From Glycocaulis alkaliphilus (GTDB lineage Bacteria; Pseudomonadota; Alphaproteobacteria; Caulobacterales; Maricaulaceae), in NCBI RefSeq assembly GCF_004000605.1, contig NZ_CP018911.1, positions 682,001 through 746,000 on the forward strand: a stretch of DNA of 64,000 nucleotides. Direction: 5' to 3'. Position numbers and translations under genes: made by a program. The first letter of the stretch is position 1; the number at the start of each line of letters is the position of its first letter. Below the pieces are notes generated by a model, which was not told where the DNA came from, did no database searches, and worked only from the letters and a program-made list of their open reading frames with translations. Below, in pieces: positions 18,365-30,764 of this stretch.

Positions 18365-19963
18365 ATGGCGCTGAATATTTCTGCCCCCGAAGCGACTGAA
18401 CTTAAACCCAGAATTCTCGTTTTCGGCGTGGGCGGCGCCGGCGGCAATGCTGTCAACAACATGATCGATGCAAGCCTTGAAGGCGTTGATTTTGTTGTCG
18501 CCAACACAGATGCACAGGCGCTTCAGCGCTCCGGCACACCCAATCGCATCCAGATCGGTCATCAGATCACGCAAGGTCTCGGCGCCGGTGCCCGTCCAGA
18601 GATCGGCATGCAGTCGGCAGAAGACTCGATCTCGGAGATTATCGAGTACCTGCAAGGCGCGCACATGGTGTTCATCACGGCCGGTATGGGCGGTGGAACG
18701 GGCACGGGCGCAGCGCCGGTCATCGCGCGCGCTGCCCGCGAGCAGGGCATTCTCACCGTCGGCGTCGTGACCAAGCCCTTCCATTTCGAGGGCGCAAAGC
18801 GCATGCGTCTGGCCGAGGCCGGTATTGAGCAGCTCCAGAACCATGTCGATACGCTCATTGTCATTCCCAACCAGAACCTGTTCCGTATCGCCACCGAGAA
18901 GACGACATTTGCCGAAGCCTTCTCCATGGCTGACCAGGTGCTCCATTCGGGCGTGCGCGGCATTACCGACCTGATGGTCATGCCTGGCCTCATCAATCTC
19001 GACTTCGCCGATGTGCGCACCGTGATGAACGAGATGGGCAAGGCGATGATGGGTACTGGAGAAGCCTCTGGCGAGAAGCGCGCCATCGAGGCGGCCCATG
19101 CGGCGATCAATAATCCGCTGCTCGATGATGTGTCGATGAAGGGCGCGCGCGGCGTGCTCATCAACATCACCGGCGGCATGGACATGACGCTGTACGAGGT
19201 GGACGAGGCGGCCAACGAGATCCGCGATCAGGTGGACCCGGACGCCAATATCATTGTCGGTTCGACCTTTGATGAGAGCCTCAACGGCACGATACGCGTC
19301 TCGGTAGTTGCCACCGGCATCGAGGCCGAACAGATGCAGCAGGCCGATCCGCGCCGCCGCACCGAGCCGGCCAGCCTGATGAGCACGCTCAAGCCGCGTG
19401 AAGTCAGCCGTCCGGGCCAGCCGCTGGTGCGCCGGCTCAATGACGAAGCCGAGACGGTCCGCGCCAAGGCTGTCGCTGATGGTGGTATCCATGCGAAGGC
19501 GGCTGCCTGGCGCGCCGCGCAGGAAGCCCAGACAGTAGCTGCGCCGCAGGATGAGCAGCCTTCGCCAGCCCGTGCCGACATCCTGGATGACGCTGTGTCG
19601 GCCCCGGATGCCTATACGGCTGAGGAAGAGGCGCAGACGGTCGACACAAGACCGGAAGTGGTGCGTCATCAGGAGCGCCTTGCAGAAGTGGCCCAGACAA
19701 TCCGCCGCGAGCCGGCCCCGCAGGAAGAAGAGCGTGAGGAAGCCCCGGCGCGCCGCGGACTTTCCATCTTCGGGCGGCGGGCGAAGACCCCGGCCGCTCC
19801 TGTGGAATCACGCACCGCCCCGCGCCCGCCCGTTCAGGCGCAACGTGCCCCGGCTCCGGCCGAACCCGTACAGCGCACATCCCCGGCAGGCGATCTGTTT
19901 GGCGAGGATTTTGACGACGCGGATCTGGATATTCCCGCCTTCCTGCGCCGTCAGGCCAATTAG
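18365..19963 (+). CDS. ftsZ: Cell division GTPase FtsZ
   Basis: This tubulin homologue polymerises into the Z ring. It has 532 residues, longer than the roughly 380 of enterobacteria but close to the long-linker forms of Alphaproteobacteria. The core opens [20 protein letters not shown], and the GTP signature GGGTGTG is at residues 109-115. [11 protein letters not shown] is the T7 loop. A long Ala/Pro/Glu-rich linker follows, and the C-terminal conserved peptide is [15 protein letters not shown] at 18352 supports the ATG at 18365 over an upstream in-frame codon at 18329. A terminator follows. Confidence 0.98.
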   Translation: MALNISAPEATELKPRILVFGVGGAGGNAVNNMIDASLEGVDFVVANTDAQALQRSGTPNRIQIGHQITQGLGAGARPEIGMQSAEDSISEIIEYLQGAHMVFITAGMGGGTGTGAAPVIARAAREQGILTVGVVTKPFHFEGAKRMRLAEAGIEQLQNHVDTLIVIPNQNLFRIATEKTTFAEAFSMADQVLHSGVRGITDLMVMPGLINLDFADVRTVMNEMGKAMMGTGEASGEKRAIEAAHAAINNPLLDDVSMKGARGVLINITGGMDMTLYEVDEAANEIRDQVDPDANIIVGSTFDESLNGTIRVSVVATGIEAEQMQQADPRRRTEPASLMSTLKPREVSRPGQPLVRRLNDEAETVRAKAVADGGIHAKAAAWRAAQEAQTVAAPQDEQPSPARADILDDAVSAPDAYTAEEEAQTVDTRPEVVRHQERLAEVAQTIRREPAPQEEEREEAPARRGLSIFGRRAKTPAAPVESRTAPRPPVQAQRAPAPAEPVQRTSPAGDLFGEDFDDADLDIPAFLRRQAN

Positions 19964-19988
19964 ACGGTCCAGCAATGCCACAGGCCAG

Positions 19989-20023
19989 GCCCCCGGAACC
20001 GGAAACGGTCCGGGGGCTTTTTT
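19989..20023 (+). terminator. Intrinsic terminator after ftsZ
   Basis: A GCCCCCGGA/TCCGGGGGC stem extended by CCG/CGG around a GAAA loop is followed directly by TTTTTT. It lies 25 nt after the ftsZ stop and should end the dcw transcript. Confidence 0.92.
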
Positions 20024-20179
20024 GTTGCCCGCGCAGTTAATTGTTACAGCCCGCAACAATCGTTTAATTCCGCTCTGTCCGCCCGTTCACTAGTGTGCAA
20101 ATGCGAAGAAGAGGGGGTTTCGGTCTGTGCCGGGGGGCGTGGCCGGAACTGCAGCTGAAAAGCGAAGAAAGACAATAGA

Positions 20180-21103
20180 ATGGTGCGGGCAGCTTTTATG
20201 ACTGAGCGGACGACGCTGGCCCAGACGGCCGTTTGTGCAGGCATTGGCCTGCATACGGGCGCACGGGTGCGCATGGTGCTCAAACCGGCTCAGGCGGGAA
20301 CGGGCATTGTATTTGAACGCACCGATCTGGATGTCGCAGACCGACTGATACCGGCCCGCTATGATCTTGTGCGGTCTACCGATCTCGGCACGACCATCAT
20401 TAACGCCGATGGCGCCGCGGTATCGACGGTGGAGCACCTGATGGCGGCTTTTGCCGGCCTGGGTGTGGATGATGTGCTGGTTGAGCTGCACGGGCCTGAA
20501 GTGCCAGCCATGGATGGCTCCTCCATGCCGTTCATCGAGCTTCTTGAGCACACGGGACTTAAGACCCAGCCCGCGCCGCGCCGCGCGATCCGCATTCTCA
20601 AGCCGGTCGAGGTTTCGCTGGGCGGGCGCAGTGCCGTCTTCCTGCCCTCGCTCCAGCCGGCCATCGATGTCAGCATTGATTTCGACAATGCGGTCATTGG
20701 CCGCCAGCAATACCGTTTCGAGATCAGCCCGGCCGGTTTCCGCAGCGAGATCGCTGCAGCCCGCACGTTTGGCTTCCGCCGCGAATACGAATCGCTGCTC
20801 AAGGCGGGCCTCGCACGCGGCGGCTCGATGGAAAACGCCATCGTTCTGGACGATGAGGGCGTGGCGAATCCTGAAGGTCTGCGCTTTGCCGACGAATTTG
20901 TCCGCCACAAGATTCTGGACGCGGTCGGCGACCTCTATCTTGCCGGCGCGCCGATCCTTGGCCTCTATCAGGCCTCGCGTCCGGGCCACGGTATCAACAA
21001 TGTCGCTGTACGTGCCCTGATGGCCGATACGTCGGCCTGGAAATGGGTGGCAATGAGCGAAATGGCAGAAGCCGTGGAGCCGGGCAGGGCGGCGCGCGGC
21101 TAG
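20180..21103 (+). CDS. lpxC: UDP-3-O-acyl-N-acetylglucosamine deacetylase LpxC
   Basis: This zinc deacetylase performs the committed step of lipid A synthesis. It has 307 residues. The zinc ligands are visible in STVEHLMAAFAGL (first His) and HKILDAVGDLYL (His and Asp). MDGSSMPFIELL and RPGHGINN (general acid His) complete the site. The first ATG at 20180 and a second at 20198 (MTERTT) are both possible; neither has a strong ribosome binding site. The upstream gap holds ATTGTT/AACAAT arms at 20040-20060 and TTAA half sites. Confidence 0.96.
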   Translation: MVRAAFMTERTTLAQTAVCAGIGLHTGARVRMVLKPAQAGTGIVFERTDLDVADRLIPARYDLVRSTDLGTTIINADGAAVSTVEHLMAAFAGLGVDDVLVELHGPEVPAMDGSSMPFIELLEHTGLKTQPAPRRAIRILKPVEVSLGGRSAVFLPSLQPAIDVSIDFDNAVIGRQQYRFEISPAGFRSEIAAARTFGFRREYESLLKAGLARGGSMENAIVLDDEGVANPEGLRFADEFVRHKILDAVGDLYLAGAPILGLYQASRPGHGINNVAVRALMADTSAWKWVAMSEMAEAVEPGRAARG

Positions 21104-21196
21104 TTTGCTGCCGCGCAATCACCTTCCGGGCTGACACAGTGCTTTTTCCTTGCGCCCTGATCGGTTAGAAGACTCTGGCAGTCCGTTTTTAATACC

Positions 21197-22054
21197 ATGC
21201 CAAGGGGCCAGGAATTGTTGAACGCCACGCGTCTTATCCTCATCATTTCCCTCTCGGCTCTCGTGCTTGCGGGCTGTCAGGGCAATCGTAACCGGGCCGA
21301 ACTGGCCTATGTCGCCCGCCCGGTAGAGACGCTTTACAACAATGCTTTCCGGGAACTGGAGCGCCGCCGCTACACGCAGGCCGCAGCCCTGTTTGATGAG
21401 GTGGAGCGTCAGCACCCCTTCTCTGAATGGGCCCGCCGCTCCATGCTGATGGCGGCTTTCGCTAACTATCAGGCCACCCGCTATGAGCAGGCGATTGCCA
21501 ATGCGGAGCGCTTTATTGCCCTTCACCCGGGCAGCTCCAGCGCACCCTATGCGTACTATCTCATCGCGATTTCGCACTATGAGCGCATCTATGATGTAGG
21601 CCGTGACCAGTCCACCACGCAGGCCGCCTATGACGCGCTCCAGCAGGTGGTCCGGCGCTTCCCGGACAGCCCCTATGCCCGCGATGCCCGCCTGAAGATC
21701 GACATGACCCGCGACCACCTTGCCGGCAAGGACATGGATGTGGGCCGCTGGTATCTGCGCAACGGCTTCCATCTGGCGGCCATTGGCCGGTTCCAGAATG
21801 TCGTCCGCGAATACGGCACCACCAGCCATGTGCCCGAAGCGCTTCACCGCCTTGTCGAGGCCTATGTGGCCATGGGTGTTGCCGAGGAAGCGCGTCAGGT
21901 GGCGGCGGTTCTGGGCCATAACTTCCCCGGTTCGGCCTGGTATCAGGACAGCTATACCCTTCTGACCTCGCGCGGCATTGATGTGCCCGGCGAAGGCATC
22001 GAGGAAAGCGATCCCGGCCTGCTGCGCCGCGCCATGAGCCGGATATTCGGCTAA
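21197..22054 (+). CDS. bamD: Outer membrane assembly lipoprotein BamD
   Basis: This essential lipoprotein of the BAM complex inserts beta-barrel proteins in the outer membrane. The 285-residue precursor has a signal peptide with lipobox LAGC (LSALVLAGCQG). TPR-like repeats follow, including RRRYTQAAALFDEVERQHP, RYEQAIANAERFIALHP and PYAYYLIAISHYERI. The order lpxC-bamD-recN is conserved in many Alphaproteobacteria. A TTG about 20 nt downstream of the chosen ATG could also start translation. Confidence 0.94.
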   Translation: MPRGQELLNATRLILIISLSALVLAGCQGNRNRAELAYVARPVETLYNNAFRELERRRYTQAAALFDEVERQHPFSEWARRSMLMAAFANYQATRYEQAIANAERFIALHPGSSSAPYAYYLIAISHYERIYDVGRDQSTTQAAYDALQQVVRRFPDSPYARDARLKIDMTRDHLAGKDMDVGRWYLRNGFHLAAIGRFQNVVREYGTTSHVPEALHRLVEAYVAMGVAEEARQVAAVLGHNFPGSAWYQDSYTLLTSRGIDVPGEGIEESDPGLLRRAMSRIFG

Positions 22055-22081
22055 ACCCTCGGGCGGGAGACGAGGGGAGCC

Positions 22082-25917
<3,836 letters not shown>

Positions 25918-25943
25918 GGGACGTGAAATCGGACCACCTGTTT

Positions 25944-26049
25944 TCTCCCCCCGTTTACGGGGGGAGTGCCGCGAAGCGGCGAGGGGGGGGATAACAAAAA
26001 GAGCCCCCCTCCGGCCTTTCAGGCCACCTCCCCCGTAAACGGGGGAGGA
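25944..26049 (-). repeat. Four-hairpin intergenic repeat, copy C (inverted)
   Basis: Read on the minus strand this copy closely matches copy A, including the GCCGCTTCGCGGC hairpin and the end hairpins over TTTA/GTAAAC. It occupies the gap between convergent ligA and the leucine-type dehydrogenase. It could act as a bidirectional terminator, with T-rich loops on both strands. Confidence 0.88.
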
Positions 26050-26060
26050 AAGAGTGCCAT

Positions 26061-27140
26061 CTACTCCGCCGCCTGCAGATTATTGCCTGATCGGGCATCC
26101 TCGATGCGCTGGCGGGCGATCTCGTCGGCGATGAGGTTGGCCGGGCGGCCTTCATTCTCTGCCGTGTCGAGAATTTCGCCGAGCGTGGATTTGAGACCCT
26201 GCAGCTTGCCCTCGACCCATTTCTTGTCGAAGCGGGCATCGATCTCGCCCATGATATTGATGATGCCGCCAGCATTGATGACATAGTCCGGGGCGTAGGC
26301 GATTTTGCGCTTCATCAGCTCGGCGCCCATCTCGCGCGTGGCGAGCTGGTTGTTGGCCGCGCCCGCAACGGCGCGCACTTTCAGCCGGTCGATGGTTTTC
26401 TCGTTGATGATGGACCCCAGGGCGCAAGGCGCGAAAATATCGGCCTCGACATCGTAAATATCGTCCTTGCCGACGGTCTTCGCGCCGAGCTTTGCGGCCA
26501 GCGCCTGCAGTGCATCCTCGTGGATGTCGGTCAGGGTCAGCTCCGCGCCGGCCTTGGCCAGATGCTCGCACAGATAGGAGCCGACATGGCCGGTTGCGCC
26601 TTGAACGGCAATGCGCACGCCCGCGAGCGATGAATTGCCCAGCGCCTTCTCGGCAACGAGCTGGATGCCCAGGAACACGCCCTTGGCGGTGATGGGGGAG
26701 GGATCGCCCGTACCATCAGGCAGGCCGACCACATGGCGCGTGGTGCGCCGGGCGCTGAGCATGTCAGCCGGGCTGACGCCCACATCCTCAGCCGAGATGT
26801 AATGCCCGTTCAGCGAGTCCACGGCGCGGCCAAACGCCTGGAACAGCGCGTCGCGGTCGAAATCGCCTTCCGGCTTGATGATGACGCTCTTGCCGCCGCC
26901 AATCGGCAAATCGGCCATGATGTTCTTGTAGCTCATGCCTTGCGACAGGCGCAGCACGTCGGTCACGGCGTCAGCAGAGCTCTCATAGGCCCACATGCGG
27001 CAGCCGCCCACGGCCGGGCCGCGCACGGTGGAATGCACGGCGAGGATCGCCTGCAACCCCGTAGCCGGGTCGGTGGCAAACAATACCTTCTCATGATTAT
27101 CGAACGCGGGGTGTTCAAACACGCTGGCAGGCACGCTCAT
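26061..27140 (-). CDS. Leucine/phenylalanine/valine-type amino acid dehydrogenase
   Basis: The 359-residue protein belongs to the Glu/Leu/Phe/Val dehydrogenase family and most resembles leucine dehydrogenase, which deaminates branched amino acids with NAD+. The substrate-domain Lys sits in DLPIGGGKSVIIKP, and YISAEDVGVSP follows. The NAD fold is VRIAVQGATGHVGSYLCEHL. The C-terminal YAPDYVINAGGIINIMGE is typical. AAGGAACT precedes the ATG. Substrate choice among Leu, Val and Phe cannot be read with certainty. It appears to be a single-gene unit. Confidence 0.88.
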   Translation of the reverse strand: MSVPASVFEHPAFDNHEKVLFATDPATGLQAILAVHSTVRGPAVGGCRMWAYESSADAVTDVLRLSQGMSYKNIMADLPIGGGKSVIIKPEGDFDRDALFQAFGRAVDSLNGHYISAEDVGVSPADMLSARRTTRHVVGLPDGTGDPSPITAKGVFLGIQLVAEKALGNSSLAGVRIAVQGATGHVGSYLCEHLAKAGAELTLTDIHEDALQALAAKLGAKTVGKDDIYDVEADIFAPCALGSIINEKTIDRLKVRAVAGAANNQLATREMGAELMKRKIAYAPDYVINAGGIINIMGEIDARFDKKWVEGKLQGLKSTLGEILDTAENEGRPANLIADEIARQRIEDARSGNNLQAAE

Positions 27141-27320
27141 GGGGGAGTTCCTTTTTGAAGACGCGCTGGCGTTCAGCGCGATGGCAGCGGTATCAACGGC
27201 GAGGGTGGGTGCTTTGCCCGAAACATGCCCTTCAAGACCGGATCCGCCCGTTTCATGGCCGCCATTTACGCGCCGTGCGGCGTTAACGCAAGTCGCGGAA
27301 ATATAACGCAGTTTGTCCGG

Positions 27321-27917
27321 TCAAAGTGTGCGCGGCAGAATTTCGCGGATGCGAAGGCGCAGGGAGGGCAAAACCTCGTTTTCAAACCATGGGTTCCGCT
27401 TGAGCCAGCCCGAATTGCGCCAGCTGGGATGCGGCAGCGCAACATACTGCGGAAAGAATTCTCGCCAGCGCAGCACGGTTCCTGTGAGCGTCGCTGAAGA
27501 GGGCAAGGCCAGATAGCGGCGTTGGGCGTGCAGCCCGACCAGCAGAATCATCTCCACATCGGGCAGGCTGGCGGTTACGCGGTCATGCCAGAGCGGGGCG
27601 CATTCGCGCCGGGGCGGCAGGTCTGATCCCTTCGCATCAAGGCCGGGAAAGCAGAAACCCATGGGCGTGATCGCAAACAGGCGCGGATCATAGAACTCCG
27701 CCTCGCTGACCCCCATCCAGTCCCGCAGCCGGTCACCCGACGGATCAGTGAAGGGACGCCCCGATGCTTGCACGCGGGTGCCGGGTGCCTGACCGATAAT
27801 GCGGATGCGGGCCGATGCGCTGCCCTGCAGGACCGGGCGGCAGGGATGGCCAAGCGCTGGCTGGCACACCCGGCAGGCGCGGATGTCTGTGGCCAGCGTA
27901 TTAAAATCGTCAGCCAT
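27321..27917 (-). CDS. Uracil-DNA glycosylase family protein
   Basis: The 198-residue protein starts MADDFNTLATDIRACRVCQP. It has the UDG-superfamily motif 1 IIGQAPGTRVQASGRPF and a terminal HPSWRNSGWLKRNPWF motif, as in COG1573-type glycosylase-like proteins. The frame is open upstream, but the start is set by homology and by the overlap of 8 nt with the preceding gene. It has a CxxC but not the full spacing I would expect for a classic family 4 iron-sulfur enzyme. DNA repair activity is inferred. Confidence 0.75.
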   Translation of the reverse strand: MADDFNTLATDIRACRVCQPALGHPCRPVLQGSASARIRIIGQAPGTRVQASGRPFTDPSGDRLRDWMGVSEAEFYDPRLFAITPMGFCFPGLDAKGSDLPPRRECAPLWHDRVTASLPDVEMILLVGLHAQRRYLALPSSATLTGTVLRWREFFPQYVALPHPSWRNSGWLKRNPWFENEVLPSLRLRIREILPRTL

Positions 27918-28185
27918 CGGCCTCGGGCGGCGCGTCCGACGCGACGGGCAGGGACAGGCGGTAGACACCCTTGAAGTCGTCCGGGTCCACCGGCTTGCCT
28001 TTGCGCAGGATGGAAATCTCGCCCTTGCGGGCCATGCCGACGGCCACGCCGCGCACTTCGCGCATGCGCTTTTGCCACTCCTCCGGCCAGACGGCGCGGG
28101 CCGCTTCTGACGGGCAGATCGATTTACCGGCACCGCGTTGCTCGACGAGGGCGAGAATCGCGCTTTCTATCGTTTGCTTGTTCAT
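27910..28185 (-). CDS. DUF3253-like small protein
   Basis: This is a 91-residue soluble protein starting MNKQTIESAILALVEQRG. The ICPSEAARAVWPEEWQKRMREVR core resembles DUF3253 proteins: WPEEW and a following short winged-helix-like fold with RKGEISILRKGKPVDPDDFKG. Molecular function is unknown. The upstream ribosome binding site is weak. It overlaps the glycosylase gene by 8 nt, which suggests one transcript. It is divergent from the acyltransferase at 28207. Confidence 0.75.
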   Translation of the reverse strand: MNKQTIESAILALVEQRGAGKSICPSEAARAVWPEEWQKRMREVRGVAVGMARKGEISILRKGKPVDPDDFKGVYRLSLPVASDAPPEADG

Positions 28186-28206
28186 GGACTGGAGATAGCG
28201 CCGATC

Positions 28207-28929
28207 ATGCGCCGTGACCACCGCCCCTACTGGATGCACCGCGCGTGGGAGGCGTATGAGAACGCCTGGGTCTCCCATTTCGTCAAAGCCCATTTTGAGG
28301 CCCTTGGCCCGGACCCCAAAATCGTGCGCCCCTGGAATATGGAAGTGTTCGGGCCGAACATCCGGGTAGGGCGGGCGTTGCATGTGGTCACCCGTAGCGA
28401 TCAGCCGGTCAGCTTCACCGTCTGGTCGCCCGGCGATGTGCCCGGCTCCATCACGATTGGCGATTGCTGCTTTTTCGCGGGCGGGGTGCGCCTGCTGGCG
28501 GGCGGGTCGATCACCATCGGCGATGGCGCGCTGATCGCGAAATCCGTCACCATTACCGATTCTGACTGGCACGGGCTGTATGACCGCATCGATCCGCGCC
28601 CCGAAAGCAAGCCCGTCACCATTGGCCGCAATGTCTGGATTGGTGACGGCGCCTTTGTCGGCAAGGGCATCAGTATCGGTGATAATGCGGTCATCGGCGC
28701 GCGCAGCGTCGTGACCCGCGATGTGCCTGCCAACACGGTCGTTGCGGGCAATCCGGCAAGGCCGGTCAAAGAGCTCGACCCTGACGGTCCCTACAAGACC
28801 CGCATGGATTTGCTCGGCGATCCCAAGGGGCTGAACGCCTTCATGGAGAATGCCTATCGCGACGCGCTCAAAGGCAATTCCACCCTTGGCTGGCTACGCA
28901 GCAGGCTGTGGCCGAAGGCGGGTGATTAG
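28207..28929 (+). CDS. Hexapeptide-repeat (left-handed beta-helix) acyltransferase
   Basis: The 240-residue protein has isoleucine-patch repeats between about residues 85 and 185 (ITIGDCCFFAGGVRL, ITIGDGALIAKS, VTIGRNVWIGDGAFVGKG, ISIGDNAVIGARSVV) and the closing VPANTVVAGNPARPVK. This is typical of O-acetyltransferases acting on sugars or similar acceptors. The HGLYDRIDPRPE loop between repeats may hold the acceptor site. The start at MRRDHRPYW is preferred to an in-frame codon at 28138, which would overlap the divergent gene. The acceptor is unknown. Its 3' end overlaps the convergent gene by 36 nt. Confidence 0.8.
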   Translation: MRRDHRPYWMHRAWEAYENAWVSHFVKAHFEALGPDPKIVRPWNMEVFGPNIRVGRALHVVTRSDQPVSFTVWSPGDVPGSITIGDCCFFAGGVRLLAGGSITIGDGALIAKSVTITDSDWHGLYDRIDPRPESKPVTIGRNVWIGDGAFVGKGISIGDNAVIGARSVVTRDVPANTVVAGNPARPVKELDPDGPYKTRMDLLGDPKGLNAFMENAYRDALKGNSTLGWLRSRLWPKAGD

Positions 28930-29292
28930 GGCGACTAGCCTCTCTTGGCCCGGCATGAAACGCCACCAGCCCATCGCCGCATAGATCAGAATGGTCCCGC
29001 CAATCCAGCCGCCCGCAAAGATGGCAACGATCAGCAGCCAGTCGATAGGCCCGCCTGCATCGGTAAAGCCGGACTTGGTGACATGGGCCATCAGTACCAG
29101 GGCAGCGGCCCCGGCGAGCAGGGCAAACGCCTGGGACCGCACGAGGCGCCCACTGGACAGGCCGCGTTCGCGCACGATGATCCAGCCAAAACCTGTCAGC
29201 CCGCAGAGCGCCAGCGCGCCGAGAATCCAGAACCAGATTCCCATCATTTCCAGCAGCACGGCCAGCATCACGCCGGGATCAAGTTCCTGCAC
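28894..29292 (-). CDS. Small membrane protein, possibly DUF5368 family
   Basis: The 132-residue protein has three to four predicted transmembrane helices (MLAVLLEMMGIWFWILGALAL, LLAGAAALVLMAHV, WLLIVAIFAGGWIGGTILIYA are approximate). It probably starts at GTG 29292, with AAGGAGG at 29300-29306 overlapping the stop of the upstream flavoprotein gene. The two are therefore likely translationally coupled. I recall similar membrane proteins beside sulfide:quinone oxidoreductase-like genes under DUF5368, but this is from memory. Function unknown. Confidence 0.65.
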   Translation of the reverse strand: MQELDPGVMLAVLLEMMGIWFWILGALALCGLTGFGWIIVRERGLSSGRLVRSQAFALLAGAAALVLMAHVTKSGFTDAGGPIDWLLIVAIFAGGWIGGTILIYAAMGWWRFMPGQERLVALITRLRPQPAA

Positions 29293-29304
29293 CGCGCGTC
29301 CTCC

Positions 29305-30660
29305 TTACGCTTCGCCGCGCAGCATCGACACATAGGTCGGCTTCAGCGCGATCGTCTTCATCACCCAGGAAATCCAGAGCTCTTCCAGCGGTGCAATCAC
29401 GCCGGGGAAGGAAGGGGTTAGATTGTCCTGATAATCGAACTCCACCAGCATGGCCCGGCCCAGCCGGGTGATGAGCGGGCAGGAGGTGTAGCCGTCATAG
29501 CGGCTGTCGCTTTGTGTGCCGGCCAGTTCTGCGGCCAGATGATCGATGGCTACCGGCACCTGCCATTTCACGCTGGCGGCTGTCTTGCCCTTGGGTACAC
29601 CGGTCGCATCACCGACGACGAAGACGTTGGGGAAGCGGACATGGCGCAGAGTGTACCGGTCCACCTCCGCCCAGCCATCGAAGGCATAGGGGCCGCTCGT
29701 CCAGGCAAGCGGGCTGTTGCGCAGAGCAGCGGCCGCGCGCATGGGCGGGATCACATTGATGAAGTCGTAAGCGCGCTCCACCTCGCCGCCGGGCGTATCG
29801 AAGACGGCCCGGCGCGCGCCTGGATCAATCGATTTGAGGACGTGGCCGTAAAGCGTGTCGACGGCGCGGTCCTGATAGAGCATGCGCACCTTCTCAGAGA
29901 CAATCGGCACGCTGAAGAGCACGTTGTTATGAGCGGCGTACGTTAGCGCAGACCGGCTGCGTGTGCCGCGCCGCCGCAATATGTCGTCCACGATGAAGGT
30001 GTATTTCAGCGGCGCGCCCGCGCATTTCATTTCCGTGGCTGGGCGCAGGAAGAGCGCCTCCCCGCCGGTTTCGGCAAACCGGTCAAGCGACCGCCAGGTG
30101 GCTTCAGCGGCCTCCGGGCTGTGATAGACGCTGCCCAGACCGTTTTGCCCGATAAGGCTGGTATCCATGCCCTCGATGGCACCGTAATCGAGGTCGATGC
30201 CCACGGCCGCGAATAGGTAATCATAGCGCACACGCTGGCCCGTGCTGGTCACCACCGTGTTGGCGTCAGGATCAAACTCGGCCACGCCTGCCTCGATCCA
30301 GTTCACGTCACGTGGCAGATAGGAGGCGGTCCGGCTGACCGAATAGCGCGCCGGTTGCAGGCCCGCCGCGATCAGGGTGAAGCCGGGCTGATAAAGATGG
30401 CGTACGCGCGGATCGATAATGGTGATACGTGCGCCGTCCAGCCGCTGCGCGAGGCGGGAGGCTGCGGTCAGCCCTGCGGCACCTGCGCCTGCGATGACGA
30501 TATGTGCGCTGGTCTGAACCCGCTCTGGCGCAGGTGCGCAGGCTGATACCAGGCCACCTGCGGCCAGTCCTGCCGCGCCCATCTGGAGAAACGTCCGGCG
30601 GCCGATCTGAAACCCGGCGCCTGGGGAGAATGTGGGGCGCGATGGCCCTTCATTGCGCAT
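29305..30660 (-). CDS. Tat-exported FAD-dependent oxidoreductase, sulfide:quinone reductase-like
   Basis: The 451-residue protein has a Tat signal (GRRTFLQMGAAGLAAGG) ending in SACAP. The FAD motif is IVIAGAGAAGLTAASRLA. The second conserved region KCAGAPLKYTFIV and the C-terminal GYTSCPLIT each contribute a cysteine, as in the SQR/flavocytochrome c family that oxidises sulfide and reduces quinone. FPNVFVVGDATGVPKGKTAAS is the second FAD contact. Residues suited to sulfide oxidation are present, but the in vivo substrate is inferred. A palindromic operator lies 22 nt upstream, and a coupled membrane protein gene follows. Confidence 0.82.
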   Translation of the reverse strand: MRNEGPSRPTFSPGAGFQIGRRTFLQMGAAGLAAGGLVSACAPAPERVQTSAHIVIAGAGAAGLTAASRLAQRLDGARITIIDPRVRHLYQPGFTLIAAGLQPARYSVSRTASYLPRDVNWIEAGVAEFDPDANTVVTSTGQRVRYDYLFAAVGIDLDYGAIEGMDTSLIGQNGLGSVYHSPEAAEATWRSLDRFAETGGEALFLRPATEMKCAGAPLKYTFIVDDILRRRGTRSRSALTYAAHNNVLFSVPIVSEKVRMLYQDRAVDTLYGHVLKSIDPGARRAVFDTPGGEVERAYDFINVIPPMRAAAALRNSPLAWTSGPYAFDGWAEVDRYTLRHVRFPNVFVVGDATGVPKGKTAASVKWQVPVAIDHLAAELAGTQSDSRYDGYTSCPLITRLGRAMLVEFDYQDNLTPSFPGVIAPLEELWISWVMKTIALKPTYVSMLRGEA

Positions 30661-30681
30661 GGCGATTCCCTTGGTCCAACC

Positions 30682-30714
30682 CTTTAAGCCCCACACTATG
30701 TGTGGTCTTTAAAG
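30682..30714. promoter_or_regulatory. Large palindromic operator candidate upstream of the SQR-like gene
   Basis: CCACAC-TAT-GTGTGG at 30691-30705 is a perfect 6+6 dyad. It is flanked by CTTTAAG on the left and CTTTAAAG on the right, which extend the symmetry over about 33 nt. It lies between the nupC-like stop and the flavoprotein start. It lacks the GC stem and T tract of a terminator. A repressor site, for example for a sulfide- or redox-sensing ArsR-type protein, is inference. Confidence 0.6.
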
Positions 30715-30764
30715 TTACCAAGGCGTTTCACATGGTGCGCGATCCGGTCCGGATAGTGTGGCGC

